Below are positions 55,590 through 64,000 of a stretch of 64,000 nt of DNA, piece by piece. The notes beneath the pieces are model-generated. The model searched no databases and had not been told where the DNA came from. It saw only the letters and a program-made list of their open reading frames with translations. Origin of the DNA: Variovorax sp. J22P240 (GTDB lineage: Bacteria; Pseudomonadota; Gammaproteobacteria; Burkholderiales; Burkholderiaceae_C); contig NZ_JASZYR010000001.1 of assembly GCF_030316855.1 (NCBI RefSeq), positions 868,001 through 932,000 of the forward strand. Direction: 5' to 3'. How positions within the stretch are numbered: position 1 is the first letter of the stretch; every line of letters begins with the position of its first letter. Both the position numbers and the translations under genes were made by a program.

Positions 55590-58151
55590 TCAAGCGCCGA
55601 ACGTATAGCGCAACCCGACCCAGGCAGTGCGCGGCGCACCGGGCGAGAACAGCGTCGCGCGGTTGACCGGGAAGTCGCCATTCGCGTTCGCCGGCAGCGG
55701 CCGGGCGATGAAGTTGCCGTTCACGGTGAAGCCATTGGTGCCAAGCAGGCCACCAGTCGTGTACTTGCGATCGAACAGGTTGGTGATCTGCACGAACAGC
55801 TTCACTCCCGGCTTGGGCTTGTAGTCCACGCCAAGGTTGAACACCGCGTAGCCCCCGCTACGCCCCGGGCCGGTGTAGTAGAGCCCGTCGGGCGTGTGCA
55901 GGCCGTTCTCGTTGCCGCGCACGGAGGTACCGCTCACCGCGTTCATGTCGGCGCCGATGCGCCAGGACGCGTTGGGCTCCCAGTCCGCGTAGAGCTTCAG
56001 GATTTGACGCGGCAGCTGCGGGATGCGATCGCCCGGATTGATCTGGATGGTCCCTTCCGTGCCGGGGAAACCGTCCACGGCGGAACTGTTGCTGCTGTTG
56101 CCGGAACCGTCGATCGTCTCCGTGCTGCGGTACGTGGCATCCAGCAGGCTCAGGTTGCCGCCCACGGTCCAGGCACTGGTGGGCTTGGCGAGGAGCCCCA
56201 TCTCGACCCCTTGCCGCCGTGTCTTGCCGAAGTTCTTGAAGTAGCCGAAACCACTCGAACTGTCCGAAACGAAGAGCAGGTCATCGCGGTTGTCCGAGCG
56301 GAACACGCCGAAGTTCCAGGCCAGGGTCCCGGTCACTGTGCCGCGCAGTCCGGCTTCGAAGGTGGTGGTGACGACCTGCTTGAGAGGCGGGTCGCCCGCG
56401 AAGGAATTCGGCAGCTTGCACGGGCTCGCGGGATCCGCGCAACCCAACTCGATCGCCGTGGGCGCCCTGCTGCCCTGGTTGGCGCCAGCGTAGAAGGTCA
56501 CCATTTCATTCGCCGCAAAGGTCAATCCGACGGCCGGGTTGAACCGGCTGAAGGTGTGTTCGCCGTCCAGCGAACCGGGGCCGCCGCCCGGAGTCAGGCC
56601 GTCGACATTCGTCACCGAGGTGTGGTTGTAGCGGCCGGACAGCGTCAGATGCGTCTGCGTGTTGAGCGCCATGGTGTCGGTGGCATAGATGCTTCCGGTG
56701 CGCGAGCGGCTTGACAGGTCGACCCGCGCATCGAAGGCGTCTTCGGACGATTGGGAACCGTCGGCAAAGGCTCCGGGCCCGAACACCGGCGTGATCGTGC
56801 GGTCGGGGTTGATGTAGCCGAACTGCGCGCCTTGCGTGAAGGTCACGCGACTGGCGTCATAGGCGGCGCCGACGACGAACTGGTGCCCGACGCTGCCCGT
56901 CGTCGCCTGCGCCGACAACTGGCCTGCGAGGCCATAGTTGGTCTGTCGCGCCTGCGTCTGGTTGATCAGGCCGTTGCACTTCTCGTTCGGCTCGTCGTTC
57001 AGCAGCGCGTTCGCGATGCAGCGCCACTTGGGAAAGGGCGTGTTCGATGCGTTCTCCCCGCTGGTCGGGAATCCCGTGTATCCGGCGGCCGCCAGTGCCG
57101 CCCGCTCGGCGGCGTTGGGCTGGTAGACCGCCTGGTCGAGGGAGTCGTCGTTGATGTCGCCGTTGAAGGTCCTGGCCCTGATGTTGCGGTAGTAGACGTT
57201 GCCCGAGAGGGTGAGCGTGTCGCTCAGGGCCTGCACGGTGGCGAGATTGAGGAAGGCGGACCGATTCTGGGTGTTGTCGGGGATGGTGCGAACGCTGGCC
57301 CAGTCACGCTGCAGGGCGCCCTGCTCCTGCACGCCGTTGCCGGTCAGATCGTTATCGGCGAGCGCGACTGTCAACGACACATCGCCATCGCGTGTCTTGT
57401 GGCCGACTTTGGCGAACAGCTGGCGCAGGTCGGAAGGCGATTCGGTGCGCCAGCCGTCTTCGTGGAAAACGTTGCCGGTGACGTACCAATGCACGCCGTT
57501 GTCGACGTTGTAGCCGCCGGTCTCGAACTCCGCGGCCGCACGGCCGTAGGAGCCGCCCAGCACCTGGACCGAGGTGCCCGGGTAGTGGATGCCGTCCTTG
57601 GTCTGGATCGACAGCGCGCCGCCCAGGGTGTTGAGGCCGAACAGGGGATTGCTGCCCGGCATCAGGGCGATCGACGCGATGGCCGTGCGCGAGAACAGGT
57701 CCCAGCTGACGACATCGCCGAAGGGCTGGTTCAGGCGCACGCCATCCAGGAACACCGAGAGCCCCTGCGGCGTGCCGAGCAGCGGTGACGCCGTGAACCC
57801 GCGGTAGTTGATATCGGGCTGGAAGGGATTGCCCTGGGTCTCGTTGACGGTCACGCCGCCGATGGCGCGAGCCAGGAAGTTCGACAGGTCGAGCGAATGA
57901 AAGCGCTCCATGTCTGCGCCGGTCGCGGTTTGCACATTCGACGGTATCTGGTCGCGCGGCACGTCGAGGCCAGGCAGCGGCGTGACCGCGATGACGTTGA
58001 TGGTGGGCAGATCGGGCACACCCTGCGCGGCCGGAGGGGATTCCCTTGCGGGCTCGACCTGTGCGTGGGCCGCCAGGCCATGGCACAGCAGCAGGGCTGC
58101 CGCGGCCACAGGCGCTGACGAGAAAACAACCGCGCGAGCGTTGCCTGACAT
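55590..58151 (-). CDS. TonB-dependent outer-membrane receptor
   Basis: 853-aa receptor with a signal peptide (ends AHA), a TonB-box-like TINVIAV near residue 50, a plug domain (FLDGVRLNQPFGDVVSWDLF, GGALSIQTKDG) and a 22-strand barrel, ending WVGLRYTFGA. The last residue is Ala rather than the usual Phe. Uptake substrate is unknown; no siderophore genes nearby and no Fur box was found upstream. GAGGAG precedes ATG 58151. It is downstream of a two-component system on the same strand. Confidence 0.92.
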   Translation of the reverse strand: MSGNARAVVFSSAPVAAAALLLCHGLAAHAQVEPARESPPAAQGVPDLPTINVIAVTPLPGLDVPRDQIPSNVQTATGADMERFHSLDLSNFLARAIGGVTVNETQGNPFQPDINYRGFTASPLLGTPQGLSVFLDGVRLNQPFGDVVSWDLFSRTAIASIALMPGSNPLFGLNTLGGALSIQTKDGIHYPGTSVQVLGGSYGRAAAEFETGGYNVDNGVHWYVTGNVFHEDGWRTESPSDLRQLFAKVGHKTRDGDVSLTVALADNDLTGNGVQEQGALQRDWASVRTIPDNTQNRSAFLNLATVQALSDTLTLSGNVYYRNIRARTFNGDINDDSLDQAVYQPNAAERAALAAAGYTGFPTSGENASNTPFPKWRCIANALLNDEPNEKCNGLINQTQARQTNYGLAGQLSAQATTGSVGHQFVVGAAYDASRVTFTQGAQFGYINPDRTITPVFGPGAFADGSQSSEDAFDARVDLSSRSRTGSIYATDTMALNTQTHLTLSGRYNHTSVTNVDGLTPGGGPGSLDGEHTFSRFNPAVGLTFAANEMVTFYAGANQGSRAPTAIELGCADPASPCKLPNSFAGDPPLKQVVTTTFEAGLRGTVTGTLAWNFGVFRSDNRDDLLFVSDSSSGFGYFKNFGKTRRQGVEMGLLAKPTSAWTVGGNLSLLDATYRSTETIDGSGNSSNSSAVDGFPGTEGTIQINPGDRIPQLPRQILKLYADWEPNASWRIGADMNAVSGTSVRGNENGLHTPDGLYYTGPGRSGGYAVFNLGVDYKPKPGVKLFVQITNLFDRKYTTGGLLGTNGFTVNGNFIARPLPANANGDFPVNRATLFSPGAPRTAWVGLRYTFGA

Positions 58152-58256
58152 CTTGTCTCCTCGGGTGATGAAGTTCTTATCGCGCATGACGGCGCGCCCC
58201 GCCCCCAAGTTATCGCACCGCGTTCGAATGCGACAGGGAAGATTTCCCGGCGTAAA

Positions 58257-58892
58257 TCAGGGGTTGTCGGCAGGTATGAGGCCGTGCCGGAGCGCCAGGT
58301 GCGCCATCGCGGCCGTGGTGGTGACGCCCAGCTTGTCCTTGATCAGGCTCTGGATGTTCGAAACGGTTTTCTGACTCAGATGCAACGTGTCGGCACAGCT
58401 GGCCACCGACTCGCCGCGCGACAGCAGGCGGAAGATTTCGAATTCGCGCTGGGTCAGTGAATCGAAGCCCGATGACTCGACAGTGCCGTCGAGAAGGCGC
58501 CGGGCAAGCGCCGGGCTCAGGTAGCGGCGACCCTCACGCACGCTGTGGACCGCATCGATGAGGCACTCGGGCGGACTGCTCTTGGAGACGAAGCCGAGCG
58601 CTCCGAGCTCGAGCGCGCGGCGCACCAGCATGTTGGTGTCGTGCATGCTGAAGACCAGCGTGCGCGCGTGCGCATCGCGTTCGCGCAGGCGGCGAATCAA
58701 CTCGAGTCCGCTGCAGCCGGGCATCGCGAGATCGGTGACGGTGATGTCCGGCTTATGGACTCCGAACAGTCCGAAGGCCTCATCGACACTGTCCGCCTGC
58801 GCAACGACCGCCATGTCGCCGCCCTGCTCCAGCAGGTGGCGGTAGCCCGTGCGCACCACGGGGTGGTCGTCGACAAGCAAAAGCCGGATCAC
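58257..58892 (-). CDS. LuxR/NarL-type response regulator
   Basis: 211-aa regulator with a receiver domain (VDDHPVVRTGYRHLLE, D54 in VTDLAMPG) and a C-terminal LuxR helix-turn-helix (LTQREFEIFRLLSRGESV, LHLSQKTVSNIQSLIKDKLG). Its ATG overlaps the histidine kinase stop (ATGA). It lies 105 bases upstream of the TonB receptor start and probably regulates it or the divergent peptidase gene. Confidence 0.93.
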   Translation of the reverse strand: MIRLLLVDDHPVVRTGYRHLLEQGGDMAVVAQADSVDEAFGLFGVHKPDITVTDLAMPGCSGLELIRRLRERDAHARTLVFSMHDTNMLVRRALELGALGFVSKSSPPECLIDAVHSVREGRRYLSPALARRLLDGTVESSGFDSLTQREFEIFRLLSRGESVASCADTLHLSQKTVSNIQSLIKDKLGVTTTAAMAHLALRHGLIPADNP

Positions 58893-59800
58893 GCCGACTC
58901 CGCACGGACTTGCGGGGCCGCGGGCAACCGCATGCGAATCCGCGTGCCGGCGCCCGGCGCGCTGTCGGCCTCGAAGCTGCCGCCAAGTGCCGCGGCGCGC
59001 TCGGTTGCGCCGAGCAGGCCGAAGCCGCGCCTCGGCGATGCGACGGTGAAGCCGCGGCCGTCGTCCTCAACGCTCAAGCTCAGGCACCGCGAAGTCGCAG
59101 CGAGCTCGATCAGCACGCGCGTGGCATTCGCGTGACGCACGACGTTCGCCAGCGCTTCCTGGGTCACGCGGTAGATGGTGGTGTCGATGGCTTCGCCGCG
59201 CTCATGCAGATCGCCCCGGGAATGAAACTGACAGGGCACGCCACTGCGCGTCGCCCACGCCTCGCACAACGACTCCATCGCGGCGACCAGGCCCAGTTGA
59301 TCGAGTTCCGCCGGCCGCAATCGCCGCACCAGGCGCCGAACGCCCTCCTGCAGCAGTTCCGCAGACGCGGCGGCGCGGCGCGCGGCTTCTCCGATCTGTT
59401 CGAGCGAGGACGAGCGCTGGATGTAAGTGGCCTCGATGCGGATCGCGGTGCAATGCTGGCCGAATTCGTCGTGCAACTCGCGCGCCAACGCCAGCCGCTC
59501 GCTGTCCTGGAGTGCGATCAGTTCTTGAGCGAGTTCGCGGTTCTGGGCCAGCAGGCGCGCAGCTTCTTGCTGACGGCGCCGCGCGTACCAGGCCAGGCCC
59601 AGAGACAGTGCCATCAGCGTGAGCGGGACTTCGTCGACCTGCCATGCCTCGGCGTGCTCGAGGATCGCGGCCAATCGTTCCCGCACCTCGAACGCGCTCG
59701 ACAGCACGAAGGTCAGCACCGTCCCGCCAAGCACCCAGGCGAGATCCCATCGCCCCGGGAAGGAGGCACGCGAACGCGACAGCCGCCACACAGCTCTCAT
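58889..59800 (-). CDS. sensor histidine kinase (HisKA_3 type)
   Basis: 303-aa NarX/UhpB-like kinase. Two membrane segments (about 19-36 and 58-75), a coiled region, the phosphoacceptor H110 in LARELHDEFGQHCTAI and an ATPase domain (NVVRHANATRVLIEL, DDGRGF, GFGLLGATERAAALGG). No sensor domain is evident apart from the short periplasmic loop. ATG 59800 has GGAGGG upstream. The long frame continuing to 62968 is an antisense shadow of the peptidase gene. Confidence 0.93.
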   Translation of the reverse strand: MRAVWRLSRSRASFPGRWDLAWVLGGTVLTFVLSSAFEVRERLAAILEHAEAWQVDEVPLTLMALSLGLAWYARRRQQEAARLLAQNRELAQELIALQDSERLALARELHDEFGQHCTAIRIEATYIQRSSSLEQIGEAARRAAASAELLQEGVRRLVRRLRPAELDQLGLVAAMESLCEAWATRSGVPCQFHSRGDLHERGEAIDTTIYRVTQEALANVVRHANATRVLIELAATSRCLSLSVEDDGRGFTVASPRRGFGLLGATERAAALGGSFEADSAPGAGTRIRMRLPAAPQVRAESA

Positions 59801-59926
59801 CTGCCATCCCTCCAGTTCGAGCACTCGCGCGGCCAGCATCAAGCGCGTCAGCCGCAGGCATTCGTACAATCGATTTTGCCTCCAGCCGACCTGTTTCCGA
59901 GGTCCCCATCTACCCGAGGTGTCCCT

Positions 59927-61885
59927 ATGCCCCATCCGACTGCGACACCCTTCGGTACCTGGTCGTCGCCCGTCACGTCCGAACTCGTGGCGAGTGCCGC
60001 GATCAACCTTGCCGATGTGTTGCTGGATGGCAGCGACGTGTACTGGGTCGAAGGCAGGCCGCAGGAAGCCGGGCGCCATGTGCTCGTACGTCACAACGAA
60101 GACGGGGCGAAGCTCGACGTCACGCCGCCGCCTCTTTCCGCACGTACGCGTGTTCACGAGTATGGCGGCGCCGCGGCGCTTGTCGCGGACGGCATCGGCT
60201 ACTTCAGCAACTTCCAGGATCAGCGGCTCTATCGCATCGAAGGCGGCGGTCCTCCCGTGCCTCTCACGCCGCCCCCTGCCCCAGGCCAACCCGATGCCGC
60301 GCTTCGGTACGCCGACGGACGGATCGACAAGGGTCACCACCTGTGGATCGGCGTGCGCGAGGATCACCGGCAAGCAGACAAGGAGGCCATCAACGCGATC
60401 GTGGCGCTGGATGTGACGTCGGAAGGAGCCGGCAACGTGCTGGTCCAGGGCCATGACTTCTACGCCTCGCCGCGCCTCAGCCCGGACGGTCGCCGCCTCG
60501 CCTGGCTCGCGTGGAACCACCCACGGATGCCATGGGAGGGCACCGAGCTTTGGGTCGCGGCGTTCGACGGTACCGCGGTGGAGAACCCGACCCGGGTCGC
60601 CGGGGGTCCCGGCGAATCCGTATTCCAGCCGGAGTGGTCGCCCGATGGCGTCCTCCATTTCGTGTCGGACCGGTCCGGCTGGTGGAACATCCATCGAACG
60701 GATGCGAGGGGCAACGCCGTCAATGTCTGTCCGAAGGCGGCGGAATTCGGACGACCGCAATGGAACCTGGGGATGTCGACCTATGCATTTCTGTCGCCTA
60801 CAGAAGTGGTGTGCACGTACGTCGAGGGTGGCCTCGGCAAGCTGGCGCTGCTGGACCTCGAAACCGGCTGGCTGACGGATATCGACCTGCCCTACAGCGA
60901 CTTTTCGTCGGTGCGAGCACAAGACGGAAAGGTGGCTTTCAAGGCCGGGGCTCCGACGCTGGCGAGCGCGATCGTGGTGCTGGATCCGCGCTCGGGCAAA
61001 GCCACGGTGATTCGAAAGTCCAGCACCCTCGCCGATGACCCGGCGATCCATCGACACCTTGCCGCACCCCAACCGATCGAGTTCCCGACGCGGCGCGGCC
61101 AGACCGCGTTCGCCCATTTCTATCCGCCGAGGAATGCCGACCATCTCGCCCCGGACACCGAACTGCCGCCGCTCCTGGTCCGATGCCATGGCGGGCCGAC
61201 CTCTTCGGCGTCGATCACGCTCGACTTGCGCACGCAGTTCTGGACCAGTCGAGGCGTCGCGGTGGTCGATGTCGACTATGGCGGAAGCTCCGGCTACGGT
61301 CGCGCCTACCGCGAGCGCCTGCACGGGATGTGGGGCGTCGTCGACGTCGAGGACTGCGCCGCCGCCGCGCGCTATCTGGTCGACAAGGGATGGGTCGATG
61401 CAAGCCGGATCGTGATCACCGGCAGCAGTGCCGGGGGATTCACGGTGCTCGGTTGCCTCACCTCCAGCGATCCTGCCGTGCGCCGGATGTTCCGGGCCGG
61501 CGGCAGCCACTACGGGGTCAGCGATCCGGAGGCCCTGGCCCGGGATACGCACAAGTTCGAGTCCCGCTACCTGGACTGGCTGATCGCGCCTTACACGGAC
61601 ACGGACGGTCATCGCGAGACCTACCTCGAGCGCTCCCCCGTTCGCCATGCCGACCGGCTGACGGCGCCAGTCGCGTTCTTCCAGGGTGCGGAGGACAAGA
61701 TCGTCCCGCCGAGCCAGACCGAGCTGATGATCGCGGCGCTTCGTCAGAAAGGGATCACCACGCAGTACCTGCTCTTCGCGGGAGAACAGCACGGCTTCCG
61801 TCAGTCTTCGAACATCCAGTGGGCGCTGGATGCGGAGTTCTATTTCTTCAGCACCCTGGTCTTCCGCAGCCACGGCGCCGCATAG
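59927..61885 (+). CDS. S9 family serine peptidase (prolyl oligopeptidase-like)
   Basis: 652-aa protein with an N-terminal beta-propeller and a C-terminal alpha/beta hydrolase. The catalytic triad is S501 (GSSAGG), D590 (GAEDKIVPP) and H622 (EQHGF), in acylaminoacyl-peptidase/DPP-like order. No signal peptide, so it is cytoplasmic. It cleaves short peptides. Divergent from the kinase gene, with GAGG before ATG 59927. It overlaps the next gene convergently by 46 bases. Confidence 0.93.
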   Translation: MPHPTATPFGTWSSPVTSELVASAAINLADVLLDGSDVYWVEGRPQEAGRHVLVRHNEDGAKLDVTPPPLSARTRVHEYGGAAALVADGIGYFSNFQDQRLYRIEGGGPPVPLTPPPAPGQPDAALRYADGRIDKGHHLWIGVREDHRQADKEAINAIVALDVTSEGAGNVLVQGHDFYASPRLSPDGRRLAWLAWNHPRMPWEGTELWVAAFDGTAVENPTRVAGGPGESVFQPEWSPDGVLHFVSDRSGWWNIHRTDARGNAVNVCPKAAEFGRPQWNLGMSTYAFLSPTEVVCTYVEGGLGKLALLDLETGWLTDIDLPYSDFSSVRAQDGKVAFKAGAPTLASAIVVLDPRSGKATVIRKSSTLADDPAIHRHLAAPQPIEFPTRRGQTAFAHFYPPRNADHLAPDTELPPLLVRCHGGPTSSASITLDLRTQFWTSRGVAVVDVDYGGSSGYGRAYRERLHGMWGVVDVEDCAAAARYLVDKGWVDASRIVITGSSAGGFTVLGCLTSSDPAVRRMFRAGGSHYGVSDPEALARDTHKFESRYLDWLIAPYTDTDGHRETYLERSPVRHADRLTAPVAFFQGAEDKIVPPSQTELMIAALRQKGITTQYLLFAGEQHGFRQSSNIQWALDAEFYFFSTLVFRSHGAA

Positions 61886-62835
61886 CGCGCCAGAAGCAGG
61901 CAGAAGGCCAGACCTGCCAGGACGAAGCGGCTGCCGGTGCGAACCGACGCCGGCTTGGCCAGAGCGGGCGACGTCAACGCTGCCGCCAGCCGTTCCCGCG
62001 ATTGCAGACGAAGAAACACCATGCCCTGCTCGCCGGCCAGCAGACGCAGATAGCCTTCCCGCAGCGACGACAGGTGTTCGAGTCCCGGCGTGGCGCCGAG
62101 CATCGGAGCGGCCGCACCCGCGTGCTCGTCTGCCAGTGTTTCGCCACGCACACTCGCGCCGCGTCCCTGGCTGCGCAGATCGGTCTGCATCACCTCGTCG
62201 GCTCGCCAGAAGCCGAGCGGCTGTCCTTCGGGATCGGTCTTGGGGATCGGCGATGGAAGCTGGTCGCCCACACCCACGATCAGCCCCGGGACTTCGCCCG
62301 GCTTGTCGTCGAACGAGGGCCGGTAGTGCGCGTTCAGCGGGGGCGCCTCCTGCCCGTCGGTGACGAACACCAGCGACGGCGAGTCCGGCAGTTGCTTGGC
62401 GATGCCGATCGCACTGTGCAACCCCTTGGCGATCTCGCTGTTGCCCGACCAGGCCATGCGCGCATCGATCTGCGCCAACGTCGAACGCAGCTCGCTCAGG
62501 TTGGCGCACACCTCGATCGGCGCGAGCAACAGCAACGCACGGTACTCGGTGAAGATCGCCCAGCCCACCTTCGAGCCGCACGGCAACTGCAGCAGCGATT
62601 GCCGCAAGGCGTGCTTGGCGAAGGCAAGGCGCGAGACCGGCTGGCCACCGATCTGCTCGTCGGTGACGTTCATGCTCTGGGTCACGTCGAGCACGATCAC
62701 GTGATCGAACAGTGAGCGCTCCATCATCACACCCGGATCGATCAAGCTGGCCGCCAGCGCGAGGGCGGCTAACGACAGCAGCCAGCGGTCGGTGCCGCGC
62801 CGCCACGAGACGCGCAATCGGTGCCAGAGCGTCAT
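61840..62835 (-). CDS. VWA domain protein, MxaL-like
   Basis: 331-aa membrane-anchored von Willebrand A protein. N-terminal and C-terminal membrane segments flank a VWA domain with the metal site DVTQSMNV (a DxTxS variant of DxSxS) and LVFVTDGQEAPPL. It resembles MxaL of methylotrophs, thought to help insert calcium into methanol dehydrogenase. ATGA overlap with the mxaK-like gene upstream. No methanol dehydrogenase is in the window. Confidence 0.78.
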   Translation of the reverse strand: MTLWHRLRVSWRRGTDRWLLSLAALALAASLIDPGVMMERSLFDHVIVLDVTQSMNVTDEQIGGQPVSRLAFAKHALRQSLLQLPCGSKVGWAIFTEYRALLLLAPIEVCANLSELRSTLAQIDARMAWSGNSEIAKGLHSAIGIAKQLPDSPSLVFVTDGQEAPPLNAHYRPSFDDKPGEVPGLIVGVGDQLPSPIPKTDPEGQPLGFWRADEVMQTDLRSQGRGASVRGETLADEHAGAAAPMLGATPGLEHLSSLREGYLRLLAGEQGMVFLRLQSRERLAAALTSPALAKPASVRTGSRFVLAGLAFCLLLARYAAPWLRKTRVLKK

Positions 62836-63371
62836 GGCAGACCCGGCGAGTAGCCGCGCATGGTGGTGGCCGCACGTTCGGCGTCTCGCCTGGTTTCGGG
62901 CGGCGCGACGTCCATCTCGTCGGGATCGGGGAGCAGGCGCTGTGCGCGCTCCAGGTTGTAGCGCGCATCCCAGTATTGCGGGTCGACGCGCAGCACGTCG
63001 CGGTAGATTTCCTTGGCGAGTTCGATCAGCGCGATGGCCTTGCCGGGCTCGGCGCCGGCTTGCACCACGACCGCCTGACGCATCAGCAGGTTGGCGCTGT
63101 TGTAGCGAGCCGCCTGGCCCAGCGGCGAATCGTCTTCCAGGCTGCGATAGAGGCGCAGGGCCGCGTCGTCGGCGCCGCTGTCGGCCCGCGCATGGGCCTG
63201 CGCGAATCGCACCTGGACCGGCACATCCTTGTCATCGGCCGGCAACGGGCCCGAGACAATCGATTTATTCCACAGATGCTGCCGCCAGGTGTGCGCGCCA
63301 TCGATTGCCGCTGCAGCGGCGACCACCGCGAACACACCCAGCACCACGCGCGTGCGTCGCTGCGAGCTCAT
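62832..63371 (-). CDS. MxaK-like protein
   Basis: 179-aa protein with an N-terminal membrane anchor and a helical TPR-like body (SLEDDSPLGQAARYNSANLL, YWDARYNLERAQRLLPD). Placed between two VWA genes it matches MxaK, an accessory of methanol-dehydrogenase maturation clusters. ATG 63371 overlaps the upstream stop as ATGA; an ATG six bases earlier (63377) is possible. Confidence 0.72.
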   Translation of the reverse strand: MSSQRRTRVVLGVFAVVAAAAAIDGAHTWRQHLWNKSIVSGPLPADDKDVPVQVRFAQAHARADSGADDAALRLYRSLEDDSPLGQAARYNSANLLMRQAVVVQAGAEPGKAIALIELAKEIYRDVLRVDPQYWDARYNLERAQRLLPDPDEMDVAPPETRRDAERAATTMRGYSPGLP

Positions 63372-64000
63372 GCCCATCGCCGGATCTCCGCCAGGTTGGC
63401 TGCCAGCAGCAGCAGGATGCAGCCCAATGCAACACCCAACACCGGTGCCGACACGTCGCGCCTCGGCATGGTGTCGAGGTAGGTGATGGGCAGGTTCTCG
63501 AGACGGTTCACCGCATCGATGGCCTTCTTCAGCGCCTCGGGATCGCTGGCCTCGTAGGCACGGTATGAAGTGCCGAGCGATTCGAAGAAGCGATGCAGCG
63601 CGTACTCCGGCACCGACTCGACACTCTCCGGCGCTTCGCCCTTTTCCTGGATCAGTCCCGGGCTGTTGGTGGAGCGAAGGTAGATCCAGTAGAACGTGAC
63701 GCGATGCTTGCGCGCAAGGTAAGCAATGCGCTCGCGGGCATCGGTGTCCAACCGGTCGCCGCCGTCGGACACCAGCATGACGATGCGCGAGCCGGTATAG
63801 GGACGATCGTCGAAGGACGACAGCGCCGATTGCAGCGCGAGGCCGATGTTGGTTTCCGAGAGGCCGCGGCCCACGTCGCCAGCCGCAATGGCGGCCTGGA
63901 TCGCTTCGTTCTTCTGCGTGAACTCCAGGACCCGGATCGGCAAGGTGCTGAAAACGATCATGCCGAAGCGGTCGTCCTGCCGCTTGGCGATGAACTCCGA
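63368..64000 (-). CDS. VWA domain protein, MxaC-like (5' partial)
   Basis: The frame is open to the right edge of the window, so only the last 210 residues are seen. They include part of a VWA domain (RFGMIVFSTLP, VMLVSDGGDRLDTDARE) and a C-terminal membrane segment (VLGVALGCILLLLAANLAEI). It resembles MxaC. Together with the next two genes it forms an mxaC-mxaK-mxaL-type operon, usually preceded by moxR and a DUF58 gene outside the window. Confidence 0.75.
   Translation of the reverse strand, partial: SEFIAKRQDDRFGMIVFSTLPIRVLEFTQKNEAIQAAIAAGDVGRGLSETNIGLALQSALSSFDDRPYTGSRIVMLVSDGGDRLDTDARERIAYLARKHRVTFYWIYLRSTNSPGLIQEKGEAPESVESVPEYALHRFFESLGTSYRAYEASDPEALKKAIDAVNRLENLPITYLDTMPRRDVSAPVLGVALGCILLLLAANLAEIRRWA

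Noticed and set aside
59801..62968. Long minus-strand extension upstream of the histidine kinase
   Set aside because: Antisense to the S9 peptidase gene; the kinase has a good ribosome site and start at 59800.

Overview
The window is a contiguous piece of a high-GC bacterial chromosome. Protein signatures point to a betaproteobacterium of the Burkholderiales, most like Comamonadaceae/Variovorax. The pointers are the gloB / methyltransferase / rnhA block, the ppk-ppx-pst-pho block, an AddAB-type recombination nuclease, a short 4.5S SRP RNA and a zinc-independent (type B) L31. No prophage, insertion sequence, rRNA operon or CRISPR array was seen. Coding density is very high, and many genes are joined by 4-base ATGA stop/start overlaps. 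Most long antisense reading frames are GC-driven shadows.

Layout. 1-9 kb: the end of a FemX/GNAT-like gene; a divergent pair of soluble (ppa) and membrane (hppA) pyrophosphatases; a metal-dependent hydrolase; an unknown gene; three tiny overlapping genes of unknown function; a PLD-family lipoprotein; and a secreted peroxiredoxin. 9-15 kb: aldehyde dehydrogenase plus SDR, then moaA-mobA-moeA for molybdenum cofactor and a cNMP-binding protein. 15-19 kb: rnhA and a methyltransferase face gloB and mltD. 19-25 kb: a NitT/TauT-type ABC importer, a MAPEG protein, then dnaX-ybaB-recR. 25-34 kb: an astacin-like metalloprotease, the 4.5S RNA gene, a LexA box with a small ORF, and an addB-addA-flavoprotein operon. 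34-40 kb: trxA, rho, an oxidoreductase, rpmE2, a GT39-like membrane protein and a MATE transporter. 40-52 kb: a phosphate island (pstSCAB-phoU-phoB-phoR; ppx divergent; sixA, ppk, olsB) with recognisable Pho boxes. 52-55 kb: a cNMP-domain/thioredoxin-reductase-like flavoprotein with a ZnF-UBP protein, a GST and tRNA-Pro. 55-64 kb: a TonB-dependent receptor with a two-component system, an S9 peptidase, and an mxaC/K/L-like operon that runs off the window.

How the genes work together. The phosphate island links sensing (PhoR/B/U), uptake (Pst), polyphosphate synthesis and breakdown (PPK/PPX) and probably phosphorus-free lipid synthesis (OlsB). The two pyrophosphatases at the left end both act on PPi: one simply hydrolyses it, the other stores its energy as a proton gradient.

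The most interesting observations are: an A9 slippery run followed by a perfect hairpin in dnaX, placed where a gamma subunit would be expected to end; an OmpA-like domain fused to the C-terminus of the proton pyrophosphatase; a textbook LexA box in front of an unrecognised 61-codon ORF; a ZnF-UBP/flavoprotein pair; and phased Pho boxes at pstS, ppx and ppk. Everything was read by eye. No similarity search or folding program was run, so family names rest on motif recognition.
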